Positions 1 through 7,430 of a stretch of DNA of 64,000 nucleotides are shown piece after piece. The notes beneath the pieces are model-generated. The model searched no databases. It saw only the letters and a list, made by a program, of their open reading frames with translations, and was not told where the DNA came from. Position 1 is the first letter of the stretch; every line of letters starts with the position of its first letter. Source of the stretch: Mesobacterium pallidum. Its GTDB lineage: Bacteria > Pseudomonadota > Alphaproteobacteria > Rhodobacterales > Rhodobacteraceae. The stretch is taken from assembly GCF_019966535.1 (NCBI RefSeq), contig NZ_JAIMID010000003.1, forward strand, positions 62,001 to 126,000, read 5' to 3'. The translations under genes and the position numbers were made by a program.

Positions 1-279
1 GCCGTAGCCGACGACGGCGCCGAAGGTGGACGAGCTGACGCTGCCGCTGTCGCCGACGAAAAGCGATCCGCCGCCGATCTCTTCGCCCATGACGATGCCG
101 GAGCGGAAACCGTGCACCGTCCCGTGAATGTCGAGCGAATTGTTGGAAAAGGCACGGATGCCGACGTCATCGGTCGAGATCAGGTAGCGATCGTCGAGCA
201 GGAAGAGGTTGTCTCCGATGCCGCCGAGGGAAAACGCGGTGCCGGGACCGGCGAAGGATGTGGGGACGAAAGTGGGCAT
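1..279 (-). CDS. Partial protein, N-terminal 93 residues, function unknown
   Basis: This is the first 93 codons of a minus-strand gene that runs off the left edge; the frame is open to base 1. The ATG at 279-277 has an AAGG about nine bases upstream. The peptide begins MPTFVPTSFAGPGTAFSLGG and is rich in Gly, Ser, Asp and Asn, with alternating short hydrophobic and Gly/Asp stretches such as SLFVGDSGSVSSSTFG. That composition resembles the start of RTX-type or beta-helical secreted proteins of marine Rhodobacteraceae, which often lack a Sec signal. No calcium nonapeptide is visible in this part, so a type I-secreted protein is only a guess. Confidence 0.6.
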   Translation of the reverse strand, partial: MPTFVPTSFAGPGTAFSLGGIGDNLFLLDDRYLISTDDVGIRAFSNNSLDIHGTVHGFRSGIVMGEEIGGGSLFVGDSGSVSSSTFGAVVGYG

Positions 280-564
280 GTCTGGGAACCTTGTGTTTGA
301 ATGACTGCAGGAAATGCGGAACCAGAATACCATTCAGCCTGAGATTGCCGAAACGCATTTAAAGGTTGTGCCACAGACGCTTGAACCCAACGTCCGGAAT
401 TCCATACCCGGCCGAAAATCGACGCTTTCCTGTTATTTTCAGCAGGTTTGGACTTTTTTTGCGACTCGCTGAAACTCTGCCGCACCGGTCCTCGTGGATT
501 TGGTCAACGCCGCGCCGAAACGGCCGCGGTGGAGACGGAAACCAGACCGAAAGGATACCAACAC

Positions 565-978
565 ATGCGTAACTTCATCCTCACCGCCGCCGCCGCAGTG
601 ACCGCAACCGGCGCCTTTGCCGCCAGCCATTCCATGGCCCCGATGGTCGAGGCGATGGACCAGAGCGTCGCCAACGGCGTCGTCAGCGCCGAGATGATCG
701 TCGCGCCGCAGAACGGCTGGATGGTCGTGCACCGCACCGATGCCGACATGGCCCCCGGCCCGGTCGTCGGCTACGCTCCCCTGCGCGAGGGCGAGAACGT
801 CGACGTCGCCGCGATCCTGACCGAGGACGTCGCGCCGGGCGACATGCTCATGCTGATGGTGCATGGCGAAGACGGCGGCATGACCACCGGCCAGTTCGAA
901 TACACGCTCGGCGCCAAGGAAGACGGCCCGATCCGCATGGACGGCAACCTGGTGATGAAGATCGTCACCGCCAAGTAA
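565..978 (+). CDS. Secreted DUF7282-like protein
   Basis: 137 residues. The ATG at 565 is chosen because AAGGAT lies nine bases upstream and it opens a classic Sec signal peptide (MRNFILTAAAAVTATGAFAA); the frame is open further upstream but without a ribosome site. The mature part contains MVVHRTDADMAPGPVVGYAPLREGENVDVAA, which resembles the DUF7282 pattern (hydrophobic-VVIH..., G-x-V-x-G, acidic loop). The domain has an Ig-like or cupredoxin-like feel, but I see no metal-ligand set. It is probably a small periplasmic protein of unknown role. It lies just upstream of an ECF sigma/anti-sigma pair, separated by strong hairpins, so any link with that regulon is inference. Confidence 0.75.
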   Translation: MRNFILTAAAAVTATGAFAASHSMAPMVEAMDQSVANGVVSAEMIVAPQNGWMVVHRTDADMAPGPVVGYAPLREGENVDVAAILTEDVAPGDMLMLMVHGEDGGMTTGQFEYTLGAKEDGPIRMDGNLVMKIVTAK

Positions 979-1021
979 GCACCGGTTTCGCGACCCGCGG
1001 TGGGATCCCGCGGGGACGCGA

Positions 1022-1096
1022 GCCGGGCCGGGACCTGGGACGTAGTCCCGGCCCGGCGGCCCCTGGCCCCTTGCGGGTCGGGGGCCTTTTTTCTTT
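1022..1096 (+). terminator. Double hairpin terminator after the DUF7282 gene
   Basis: Two structures follow each other. The first is a perfect 13-bp stem (1022-1034 with 1045-1057) with a 10-base loop. The second is a GGCCCC/GGGGCC stem (1065-1070 with 1081-1086) followed by TTTTTTCTTTT at 1087-1097. The second has the form of an intrinsic terminator and would separate the secreted protein from the sigma factor gene. Confidence 0.75.
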
Positions 1097-1157
1097 TGCA
1101 GTTGCCGAACCGTGCGGTGGCCCTAAACTCTGGAGTCACCAAGCGCGAAGAGGGCCG

Positions 1158-1706
1158 ATGGCGACCCTGGAAGAGATCGAAGACTGGATTGCGCGCTGCG
1201 CGCTCGGGGACCGGGCGGCATTTTCTTCCCTATATGATGCCACCTCGGCGAAACTCTTTGGGGTCTGCCTGCGTGTGTTAAAGCACAGGGGCGAGGCAGA
1301 GGAGTGCCTGCAGGATGTCTACATCCGGATCTGGCGCAAGGCCGACCGCTATGCCGTGACCGGACACAGCCCGATGACCTGGCTGATCACGGTGGCGCGC
1401 AACCTCGCCATCGACCGGCTGCGGGCCCGGAGGCCCGATGCCGGGGCCGAGGATATCGCGGACCGCCGCGACCTCAGCGCGCCGGGGCCCTCCCCCGAAG
1501 CCGCGGTGATCGCGGGGTCGGAGGCACGGCGGATCGCCGGCTGCATGAACGAGCTGGACGAAGACCGTGCCGATGCCGTCAAGGGCGCCTACCTTGACGG
1601 CGACACATACCAGGAGCTGGCCGAAAGACACGGCGTGCCCCTGAACACGATGCGAACCTGGCTGCGCCGCAGCCTGCAGAAACTGAGAGAGTGCCTGGAT
1701 CGATGA
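1158..1706 (+). CDS. ECF-family RNA polymerase sigma factor
   Basis: 182 residues, normal for an ECF sigma factor. The start at 1158 follows GAAGAGGG; a longer open frame upstream runs through the terminator and is rejected. Region 2 contains the sequence ECLQDVYIRIWRKADRY and region 2.4 has PMTWLITVARNLAIDRLRARRP. Region 4 ends in a helix-turn-helix (GDTYQELAERHGVPLNTMRTWLRRSLQKLRECL). The sequence resembles the SigK group, and the next gene, overlapping it by the ATGA tetranucleotide, encodes an RskA-type anti-sigma factor, so the pair is probably co-translated and the sigma factor is held inactive until a signal is sensed. I could not identify its promoter with confidence. Confidence 0.92.
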   Translation: MATLEEIEDWIARCALGDRAAFSSLYDATSAKLFGVCLRVLKHRGEAEECLQDVYIRIWRKADRYAVTGHSPMTWLITVARNLAIDRLRARRPDAGAEDIADRRDLSAPGPSPEAAVIAGSEARRIAGCMNELDEDRADAVKGAYLDGDTYQELAERHGVPLNTMRTWLRRSLQKLRECLDR

Positions 1707-2386
1707 GCCAGCCCGACGACCCTGACGACATCGCCCTGGCGGGCGAATACGTCCTGCACCTGATGGATGCAGAGACGCGTCGGGCGTTCGAGGCCCGGAT
1801 CCTGGCCGAGCCGGCGCTGGCCGCTCTGGTCCTGCAATGGGAAGCGTCGCTGGTCCAGCTGTCGGACGATTTCGTGCCCACCCCGCCCCCGCCGCGGGTC
1901 TGGCGGCAGATCGAGGCCGAGCTCTTCCCCAAGGCGCGCGCGCGCACCTCTCCGCTACGCTGGCTGGCCGGGGCGGCCTTTGGCGCCGCACTGGTCGCCG
2001 CGGTCGTGCTGATCCTGCCGCAAACCGAATTCCTGCGCGAGGCACCTGCCAGCCACGCCGCCGAGGTCGCGGCCGAGGACGGGTCGCTGGTCATCGCGGC
2101 GGCCTATTCGGCCGAGACCGGCACGCTGCGGCTTGACCGGGTCGCGGGCGAGGCCCGCCCGGGCCGGGTGCTCGAGCTGTGGCTGATCGCCGAGGGCGCG
2201 CCGGCGCCGGTGTCGCTGGGCGTGCTGCCCGATGAGACCGAGGTCGCCATCGCCATCCCCGCCGCACTGGCCGAGGGGCTGACCCAGGGCGGCACGCTGG
2301 CCGTGTCGGACGAACCGCCCGGCGGTTCGCCCACGGGCGTGCCCACGGGCGACGTGCTGGCCGTCGGCCCTGTTCAGTCGCTTTGA
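1703..2386 (+). CDS. RskA-type anti-sigma factor
   Basis: 227 residues. The ATG at 1703 overlaps the sigma-factor stop (ATGA), implying translational coupling. The N-terminal 90 residues form a cytoplasmic anti-sigma domain (EYVLHLMDAETRRAFEARI) followed by one transmembrane segment (about residues 92-112, WLAGAAFGAALVAAVVLIL). The C-terminal periplasmic part matches the RskA C-terminal domain pattern (GRVLELWLIAEG...PVSLGVLP...GGTLAVSDEPPGGSPTGVPTG). It lacks the zinc-binding HxxxCxxC motif of ZAS anti-sigma factors. In this family regulated proteolysis of the membrane protein releases the sigma factor; the signal here is unknown. Confidence 0.9.
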   Translation: MSQPDDPDDIALAGEYVLHLMDAETRRAFEARILAEPALAALVLQWEASLVQLSDDFVPTPPPPRVWRQIEAELFPKARARTSPLRWLAGAAFGAALVAAVVLILPQTEFLREAPASHAAEVAAEDGSLVIAAAYSAETGTLRLDRVAGEARPGRVLELWLIAEGAPAPVSLGVLPDETEVAIAIPAALAEGLTQGGTLAVSDEPPGGSPTGVPTGDVLAVGPVQSL

Positions 2387-2397
2387 TCGCGGCCCCG

Positions 2398-2416
2398 GGA
2401 CCCCCTCAAGGGGTCC
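2398..2416 (+). terminator. Hairpin after the anti-sigma gene
   Basis: A perfect 7-bp GC stem (GGACCCC at 2398-2404 with GGGGTCC at 2410-2416) lies 11 bases after the stop codon. No run of T follows (TTCCCG), so it may be a weak terminator or an RNA 3'-end stabiliser. Confidence 0.4.
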
Positions 2417-2524
2417 TTCCCGACCGCCCCGACAAATTTTCCACGAATTTTCGGGGTGGCGTGAAACTTTCCGCCGTCCGCTTCGTGACTCCTGTCGGGT
2501 AGCGCGCAAGGCAGGGGGCCAAGG

Positions 2525-2653
2525 ATGCAGCGATGGATCCTCATGGTGATTTCGCTCGGATGCCTTGTCCTCATGGGCCTTGCGTCGCTGACCGCCGCGC
2601 CGGTGTTGTCCCCCGGTGCGGACGCGCCCGCCCCACCGGGCGCGCTGAAATGA
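2525..2653 (+). CDS. Possible 42-aa membrane peptide
   Basis: A short frame encoding MQRWILMVISLGCLVLMGLA followed by 22 mostly small and proline-rich residues ending in GALK. It has one hydrophobic segment of about 20 residues, then a Pro/Ala-rich tail, as in small single-pass or signal-peptide proteins. A purine-rich GCAGGGGGCCAAGG precedes the ATG. It sits alone between the anti-sigma gene and the minus-strand metF operon. Coding is plausible but unproven, since GC-rich DNA readily gives open frames of this size. Confidence 0.35.
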   Translation: MQRWILMVISLGCLVLMGLASLTAAPVLSPGADAPAPPGALK

Positions 2654-2656
2654 ACT

Positions 2657-2675
2657 CGGGCCCCGTCGGGGCCCG
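2657..2675. terminator. GC-rich palindrome between convergent genes
   Basis: A perfect 9-bp inverted repeat (CGGGCCCCG at 2657-2665, CGGGGCCCG at 2667-2675) lies just after the 42-aa frame and about 120 bases beyond the stop of the minus-strand metF gene. It may act as a terminator from either side, but flanking U-tracts are poor. Confidence 0.4.
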
Positions 2676-2793
2676 CGATGCTTGTTTGACGAGTACATCC
2701 CCTCGTTGACGGGTGGGCTGGTGGCTCTTCCATTCCCGGGGCCGTCGGCCTGGCAGGGGCGTGCCGGCCAAGGCCGCGCGCCCCTGTCGCCAT

Positions 2794-3699
2794 TCAGCCG
2801 TCCAGCAGCGCTTCGGCGAAGCCCGCGTTGGTCTTGATCCCACCCAGCGGGAAGAAGTGGACCTTCTGGATCAGGCTGTCCGGGTGCGCCACGTGATGGG
2901 CCGCGAAATCTTCCAGCACCTCGGTCGGCTCGAAGGGCAGCAGCAGCTTGGTCACGTCCTTTGCGCGGCGTTGCAGCACGCGCAAAGACGGCCCGACCCC
3001 GCAGGCGATCGAGAACTTGATCAGCGTTTGCAGCTTGGCCGGGCCGGCAATACCGACATGGATCGGCAGCGTGACGCCCATGGCCTGAAGCCGCGCGGCC
3101 CAGTCGATGACCGGCTGCGCCTCGAAGGCGAACTGCGTGGCAATCGCCATCTCGGCATCGGTCTTTTCCGAAAAGCCCTGCTTCCACATCACCGCCTCGT
3201 CGACCAGCTTGGTCGAGCCATCGGCGTCGATGTCCTTGTTGCCCTCGGGGTGACCGGCGACGTGCAGGCGCTTGAAACCGGCAAGGTCGAAGAGCCCGGT
3301 TTCGAGCAGCTGCATCGAGCTGTGGAAATCGCCATGCGGCTTGTCCACGCCGCCCGCCAGCAGCAGCGCCTGGTCCACGTTCGCCTCGCCCTGGTAGCGG
3401 GCGATCCAGTCGCCCAGCGTGGTCGCGTCCTTGATGATCCGCGCGGGGAAGTGCGGCATGACCGGGAAGCCCTCGGCGTTCAGGCGCCTGGCGGTCTCGA
3501 CCATGTCCTCGATGGGCGTGCCGTCGATATGGGCGATGTAGACGCGGGTGCCCGCGGGCAGGATGTCGGCAAAGCTGTCGACCTTGGCGGCCGTGCGCGG
3601 CATCACCTCGATGGAAAAGCCTTCGAGGAAGCCTTGCAGCGCCTCGGATGCCGGTGCGGGTGCGTCGGTCTTGCGGTCCTTCAGTCTGAAGATGGCCAT
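2794..3699 (-). CDS. metF: Methylenetetrahydrofolate reductase-family protein
   Basis: 301 residues, the usual MetF length. It carries the TIM-barrel pattern of the family, including SIEVMPR near the start, VTPHFPAR-like VMPHFPARII, the AGGVDKPHGDF loop, LHVAGHPEGN and LPIHVGIAGPAKLQTL. A strong AAGGAGGAGA lies before the ATG at 3699. It is the last gene of a minus-strand operon (13 bases after the hydrolase). In Sphingobium SYK-6, metF works beside LigM/DesA: the O-demethylase loads the aromatic methyl group on tetrahydrofolate and MetF oxidises methyl-THF back to methylene-THF. The LigM-like gene nearby suggests this role rather than methionine synthesis. Confidence 0.85.
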   Translation of the reverse strand: MAIFRLKDRKTDAPAPASEALQGFLEGFSIEVMPRTAAKVDSFADILPAGTRVYIAHIDGTPIEDMVETARRLNAEGFPVMPHFPARIIKDATTLGDWIARYQGEANVDQALLLAGGVDKPHGDFHSSMQLLETGLFDLAGFKRLHVAGHPEGNKDIDADGSTKLVDEAVMWKQGFSEKTDAEMAIATQFAFEAQPVIDWAARLQAMGVTLPIHVGIAGPAKLQTLIKFSIACGVGPSLRVLQRRAKDVTKLLLPFEPTEVLEDFAAHHVAHPDSLIQKVHFFPLGGIKTNAGFAEALLDG

Positions 3700-3712
3700 G
3701 GGTCTCTCCTCC

Positions 3713-4399
3713 TTAGCTCTCTGCGGTCAGGAACGGCACAAGCACCGCGTCGACCTGTTCGGGGCGCTCCATGGGGGCGAAATGCCCCGCCTCGTCGATC
3801 ACGACGAGCTGCGCCTGCGGCATCATCGCCGCGATGTCTTCGTGTTGGCTGACCGGGCTCCACTGGTCCTCGCGGCCGACCAGGATCAGCGCGGGGCAAC
3901 GCACCTCGCGCAGGTGATCGGTGTCGGGGCGGGTCACCAGCGCATGGATCTGGCGTTCGTGCAGGTCCGGGTCTTTCGACAGGACCATGTCAGTCAGCCG
4001 CCCCATCAGCTCGGGGTTCTGCTGGTTGCCCTCCCAGACCATGGGCGGCAGCCAGCGCTTGGCCAGGGCCTCCATCCCGTTGGCATGGGCGTAGGCGACG
4101 ATCTCGGCCCGCTTCTCGCGCTCGTCCTTCTTGAGGGGGTGGATGCCGGTATCCAGCAGCGCGACCCGTTCGATCCGCTCGGGCGCGCGGCGCAGCATCT
4201 CGATGGCGACGCGGGCGCCCATGGAATGGCCCGCCACCCGCAGCTGGCCGGGGGTGCGGTCGAGGCAATCCTGCGCCATCTGCCCGATCCTGTCCTGCGT
4301 CGACAGGTCCGCGACCTGCGCCAGCGGGATATGGGCCAGCACGGATTCCCAGACGATGGCATCGCAGAGCAGCCCGGGGATGAGAAGCGTGGTCGCCAT
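3713..4399 (-). CDS. Alpha/beta-hydrolase
   Basis: 228 residues, a compact single-domain hydrolase. The nucleophile elbow is GHSMGA with Ser59; the acid is probably the Asp in GREDQWSP, and the catalytic His lies in DEAGHFAPMERP. No signal peptide is seen, so it is cytosolic. It begins 4 bases after the TRAP permease stop and ends 13 bases before metF, so it belongs to the same transcript. A likely job is cleaving an ester of the substrate that the TRAP system imports, for example a methoxylated aromatic ester; that is inference from context. The sequence alone does not distinguish an esterase from other alpha/beta-hydrolases. Confidence 0.85.
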   Translation of the reverse strand: MATTLLIPGLLCDAIVWESVLAHIPLAQVADLSTQDRIGQMAQDCLDRTPGQLRVAGHSMGARVAIEMLRRAPERIERVALLDTGIHPLKKDEREKRAEIVAYAHANGMEALAKRWLPPMVWEGNQQNPELMGRLTDMVLSKDPDLHERQIHALVTRPDTDHLREVRCPALILVGREDQWSPVSQHEDIAAMMPQAQLVVIDEAGHFAPMERPEQVDAVLVPFLTAES

Positions 4400-4403
4400 C
4401 GCC

Positions 4404-5708
4404 CTAGCCGATCATCGTGTTGGGCAAGAGCAGCACGATCTGCGGGAAGAGCATGAGCAGGATCAGCGTCACCACCATGGCGATCAAGAACGGGATCACG
4501 CCGCGGAAGATGCGCCCCAGCTCGACCCCCGGCGCCACCGATTTCACGATGAACACGTTGAGCCCGACTGGCGGCGAGATCAGCCCCATTTCCAGCGTCA
4601 GCACCACGAGGACGCCGAACCAGATCGGGTCGATCCCCAACTGCTGGATCACCGGGAAGAAGATCGGCATCGACAGCACCAGCATGGCGAAGCCTTCGAG
4701 GAAGCAGCCCAGCACCAGGTAGCAGGCCAGGATCACCGCCAGCACGCCCAGCGGCGGCAGCGCCAGCGTCGACAGGAAGTCACCCAGCGCCTGCGGGATG
4801 TGGCTGAGCGCGAGGAACGGGTTGATCATATGCGCCGCGATCAGGATCAGCATGACGGCGGCGGTGGTCGAGACGCTGTCGCGCGCCGCGCTCCACAGTG
4901 CCTTGAGCGTCAGGGTCCGCATGACCGCGCCGAACAGGATCACCAGGCCGGCGCCGACGGCCGCGGCCTCGACCGGGCTGAAGAAGCCGCCGTAGATGCC
5001 GCCGATGGTCAGCAGGATCACGGTGATGATCGGCAGCGCGCCGACCATGGCGCGGCCTTTCTCGCTCATCGTGGTCTTGGGGCCGGCGGGGCCGAGCTTT
5101 GGGTTGATCCAGCACATCAGCGACACCGTCGCGATGAACATGCACAGCAGCAGCAGGCCCGGCAGCACGCCGGCCAGGAACAGCCGGCCTATGCTTTCCT
5201 GCGTCAGGATCGCGTAGATCACAAAGCCGGTCGAGGGCGGGATCAGGATGCCCAGCGTGCCGCCCGCGGCAACCACACCGGTCGACAGGCGGTCGTCGTA
5301 GTTGAAGCGCTCCATCTCGCGCAAGGAGACCTTGCCCATGGTTAGCGCCGAGGCAACGGACGAGCCCGAGAGCGCAGCAAATCCGCCGCAGCCGATCACG
5401 GTGGCCGAGGCAAGCCCGCCCCGGATCGAGCCGATCATCGCGTAGGCCGCGTCGTAGAGCTTGCGGCTCATCCCTGTTTCGGTGGCCACGTTGCCCATCA
5501 GGATGAACAGCGGCACGACGACCAGCTCGGCCGAGGAGGCGAGCGTGAACGCCTCGGACGCGAGCGTCGAGGTGGCGGCGCCCAGCCCGTTCAGGATCCA
5601 GATGCCGACAAAGCCGACCGCGAACATGGCAAAGGCCACGGGAATGCGCAGGGCGAGCAGCACGAAGAGGATGCCCATCCCCCAAAGGCCGAGTGCGAAA
5701 CCGCTCAT
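4404..5708 (-). CDS. dctM: TRAP transporter large permease subunit
   Basis: 434 residues with about 12 hydrophobic segments, the size and pattern of DctM. Characteristic stretches are VPLFILMGNVATETGMSRKLYDAA, GGLASATVIGCGGFAALSGSSVASALTMG and GGTLGILIPPSTGFVIYAI. The start overlaps the stop of the small subunit by four bases (ATGA on the minus strand). Together with the binding protein and small permease it forms a sodium- or proton-driven importer of organic acids; the substrate cannot be read from the permease. Confidence 0.95.
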   Translation of the reverse strand: MSGFALGLWGMGILFVLLALRIPVAFAMFAVGFVGIWILNGLGAATSTLASEAFTLASSAELVVVPLFILMGNVATETGMSRKLYDAAYAMIGSIRGGLASATVIGCGGFAALSGSSVASALTMGKVSLREMERFNYDDRLSTGVVAAGGTLGILIPPSTGFVIYAILTQESIGRLFLAGVLPGLLLLCMFIATVSLMCWINPKLGPAGPKTTMSEKGRAMVGALPIITVILLTIGGIYGGFFSPVEAAAVGAGLVILFGAVMRTLTLKALWSAARDSVSTTAAVMLILIAAHMINPFLALSHIPQALGDFLSTLALPPLGVLAVILACYLVLGCFLEGFAMLVLSMPIFFPVIQQLGIDPIWFGVLVVLTLEMGLISPPVGLNVFIVKSVAPGVELGRIFRGVIPFLIAMVVTLILLMLFPQIVLLLPNTMIG

Positions 5709-6220
5709 AATTCTGTCAGCCCTTCATGTTCCTGGTGATCCATCCGGCCGGTCAGAAGCGCGAGCAGGCGCACCAGCATACCGAAGGCAGTGAGGGTGGA
5801 TGCGCCGACGACGAACCACTGGAACCAGGCCTTGGGCAGGTAGATGATGTTGGTCTTGAGGTTCAGCATGAGGCTGAGCTTGGAGCTTTCCCAGACATGC
5901 CAGGCGATGGTGGCGAAGATCACCGCGCCCAGCAGGGCGGTGGCGATGTCGCCCAGCCGGATCACCCAGTGGGGAAAGCTGCGCTCGAACAGGTCGACGG
6001 CGATATGCCCGCCCATCCGGTCGCACAGGGCCATGCCTCCGAAGACGATCAGCACCAGGCCCATCTGCGTGATGTCCTGCGCGCCGGTCAGAGGTTGGCC
6101 GAAATACCGGCCGACCACGTCGACCATGATGACGCCCACCAGACCCAGCAGCCCGATGGTGCCAATGAGTGCGGAGAGGCTTGTGAGCCCCTCCGCGATC
6201 TTGTCGAGCGTGCGATACAA
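5705..6220 (-). CDS. dctQ: TRAP transporter small permease subunit
   Basis: 171 residues with four hydrophobic segments, typical of DctQ. Family-like stretches include GVIMVDVVGRYFGQPLTGAQDITQMGLVLIVFGGMALCDRMGGHIAVDLFERSFP. It begins 3 bases after the binding-protein stop and overlaps dctM by four bases, so the three TRAP genes are translated as a unit. It forms the membrane complex with DctM. Confidence 0.94.
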   Translation of the reverse strand: MYRTLDKIAEGLTSLSALIGTIGLLGLVGVIMVDVVGRYFGQPLTGAQDITQMGLVLIVFGGMALCDRMGGHIAVDLFERSFPHWVIRLGDIATALLGAVIFATIAWHVWESSKLSLMLNLKTNIIYLPKAWFQWFVVGASTLTAFGMLVRLLALLTGRMDHQEHEGLTEL

Positions 6221-6223
6221 GGC

Positions 6224-7207
6224 TTACTTGCCCTGCATGGCTGCGAGGACGTCCTCGTAGCCACCTTCGGCCACGATCTGCCCCATGACCGGCAGCGTGA
6301 CCTCGCCAAAGGCGGCGGCCTCTTCGTCGCTCAGGGTGTAGACGGTGTTGTCGCCGGTGGCTTCGAGGTCGGCCAGCACCTGGGCCGCGCGGGCGTTCCA
6401 GCCCTCTTCGGCCGACTTGGACAGCGGGCGGCCGGCGATGGCATCAAGCGCGTCCTTCTCGGCCTGGGGCAGGCTGTCGTACTTGGCGCCGTTCATCAGC
6501 AGGTAGAACGAGATGCGGCCCAGCGGCGCGCCGATCGTGTAGCTGTTGGCCACTTCGTCCAGCTTGAAGTCACCCACCGCCGAGGCCCCGGTGACCACGC
6601 CGTCGATCAGGCCGGTCTGCAGCGAGTTGTAGATCTCGCCCGCGGGCATCTGCACCGGGGTCGCGCCCAGCGCCTCGATCGTGGCGGCCGCGGCCGAGCC
6701 GGAGACGCGGATCTTGAGGCCCTGCAGATCGGCCGGGGTGCGGATGTCGATGTCCTTCATGATGAAGATGTTGGGCTCGGAGAGCCACAGGGCGAGCGGC
6801 TTGGTGGCCGGGAATTCGCTTTGCAGCAGGCCCGCGTCCATCGCGTCCCAGATGATGTCATAGCCGGTCTTGCCCTCGGGCAGCGCGCCGGGCAGTTCCG
6901 AGACCATGGTCTTGGGGAATTGCGACGAGGTGTAGCCCTGCAAGCCCCAGACGATATCAGCCACGCCCTGGACGACGCGGACGTATTGCTCGAGCGGGCC
7001 CTTGCCCAGCTCGCCGCCCGGATAGACCTCGATCTCGAGGCCCGAGCCCTCGACCGCGGCGATCAGCGGCTCGATGGTCGAGCTGGTCAGCACGTGCGCC
7101 GGCGGCACCCAGTGCGCCAGTTTCAGCGTCTCGGCGGCGGCGGGCAGCGCCATGGCGCCGGCCACGATGGCCGCGGCGACGGTTTTAGCGAAGTTCTTGT
7201 GGATCAT
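6224..7207 (-). CDS. dctP: TRAP transporter substrate-binding protein
   Basis: 327 residues with a Sec signal peptide (MIHKNFAKTVAAAIVAGAMALPAAA). The mature protein starts ETLKLAHWVPPAHVL, as in DctP7-type binding proteins, and has the family motif region around IRVSGSAAAATIEALGATPVQMPAGEIYNSLQTGLIDGVVTGASAV, where an Arg normally salt-bridges the substrate carboxylate. GGGAGGACTACC precedes the ATG at 7207. It is the first gene of the dctPQM-hydrolase-metF transcript. The substrate is unknown; from the linked O-demethylase I infer a methoxylated aromatic acid. Confidence 0.94.
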   Translation of the reverse strand: MIHKNFAKTVAAAIVAGAMALPAAAETLKLAHWVPPAHVLTSSTIEPLIAAVEGSGLEIEVYPGGELGKGPLEQYVRVVQGVADIVWGLQGYTSSQFPKTMVSELPGALPEGKTGYDIIWDAMDAGLLQSEFPATKPLALWLSEPNIFIMKDIDIRTPADLQGLKIRVSGSAAAATIEALGATPVQMPAGEIYNSLQTGLIDGVVTGASAVGDFKLDEVANSYTIGAPLGRISFYLLMNGAKYDSLPQAEKDALDAIAGRPLSKSAEEGWNARAAQVLADLEATGDNTVYTLSDEEAAAFGEVTLPVMGQIVAEGGYEDVLAAMQGK

Positions 7208-7381
7208 TGGTAGTCCTCCCGAATGGTTACCGACCGCCTGGACAAGCTTGTGCGGCTGGTTGGCATAAGGCTTAGCGCCCGTGCCCTAGGCGTCCAAGTC
7301 AAATCTCGGACATTTCTATAAGGCCCGGCTATAGACACGCGCTCCTCAACCCTTGCGCGCACCGCCATGACCCTAGGGAAA

Positions 7382-7407
7382 ATGGCGGGAAATTGCCTTC
7401 CCGCCAT
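7382..7407 (-). terminator. Hairpin after the O-demethylase gene
   Basis: A perfect 10-bp inverted repeat (ATGGCGGGAA at 7382-7391, TTCCCGCCAT at 7398-7407) lies 24 bases beyond the stop of the LigM-like gene and is followed on the minus strand by TTTTCCC. It would end or attenuate the demethylase transcript before the TRAP operon, which has about 170 bases of its own leader. Confidence 0.6.
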
Positions 7408-7430
7408 ATTCATTTTCAGACGATCCGGGC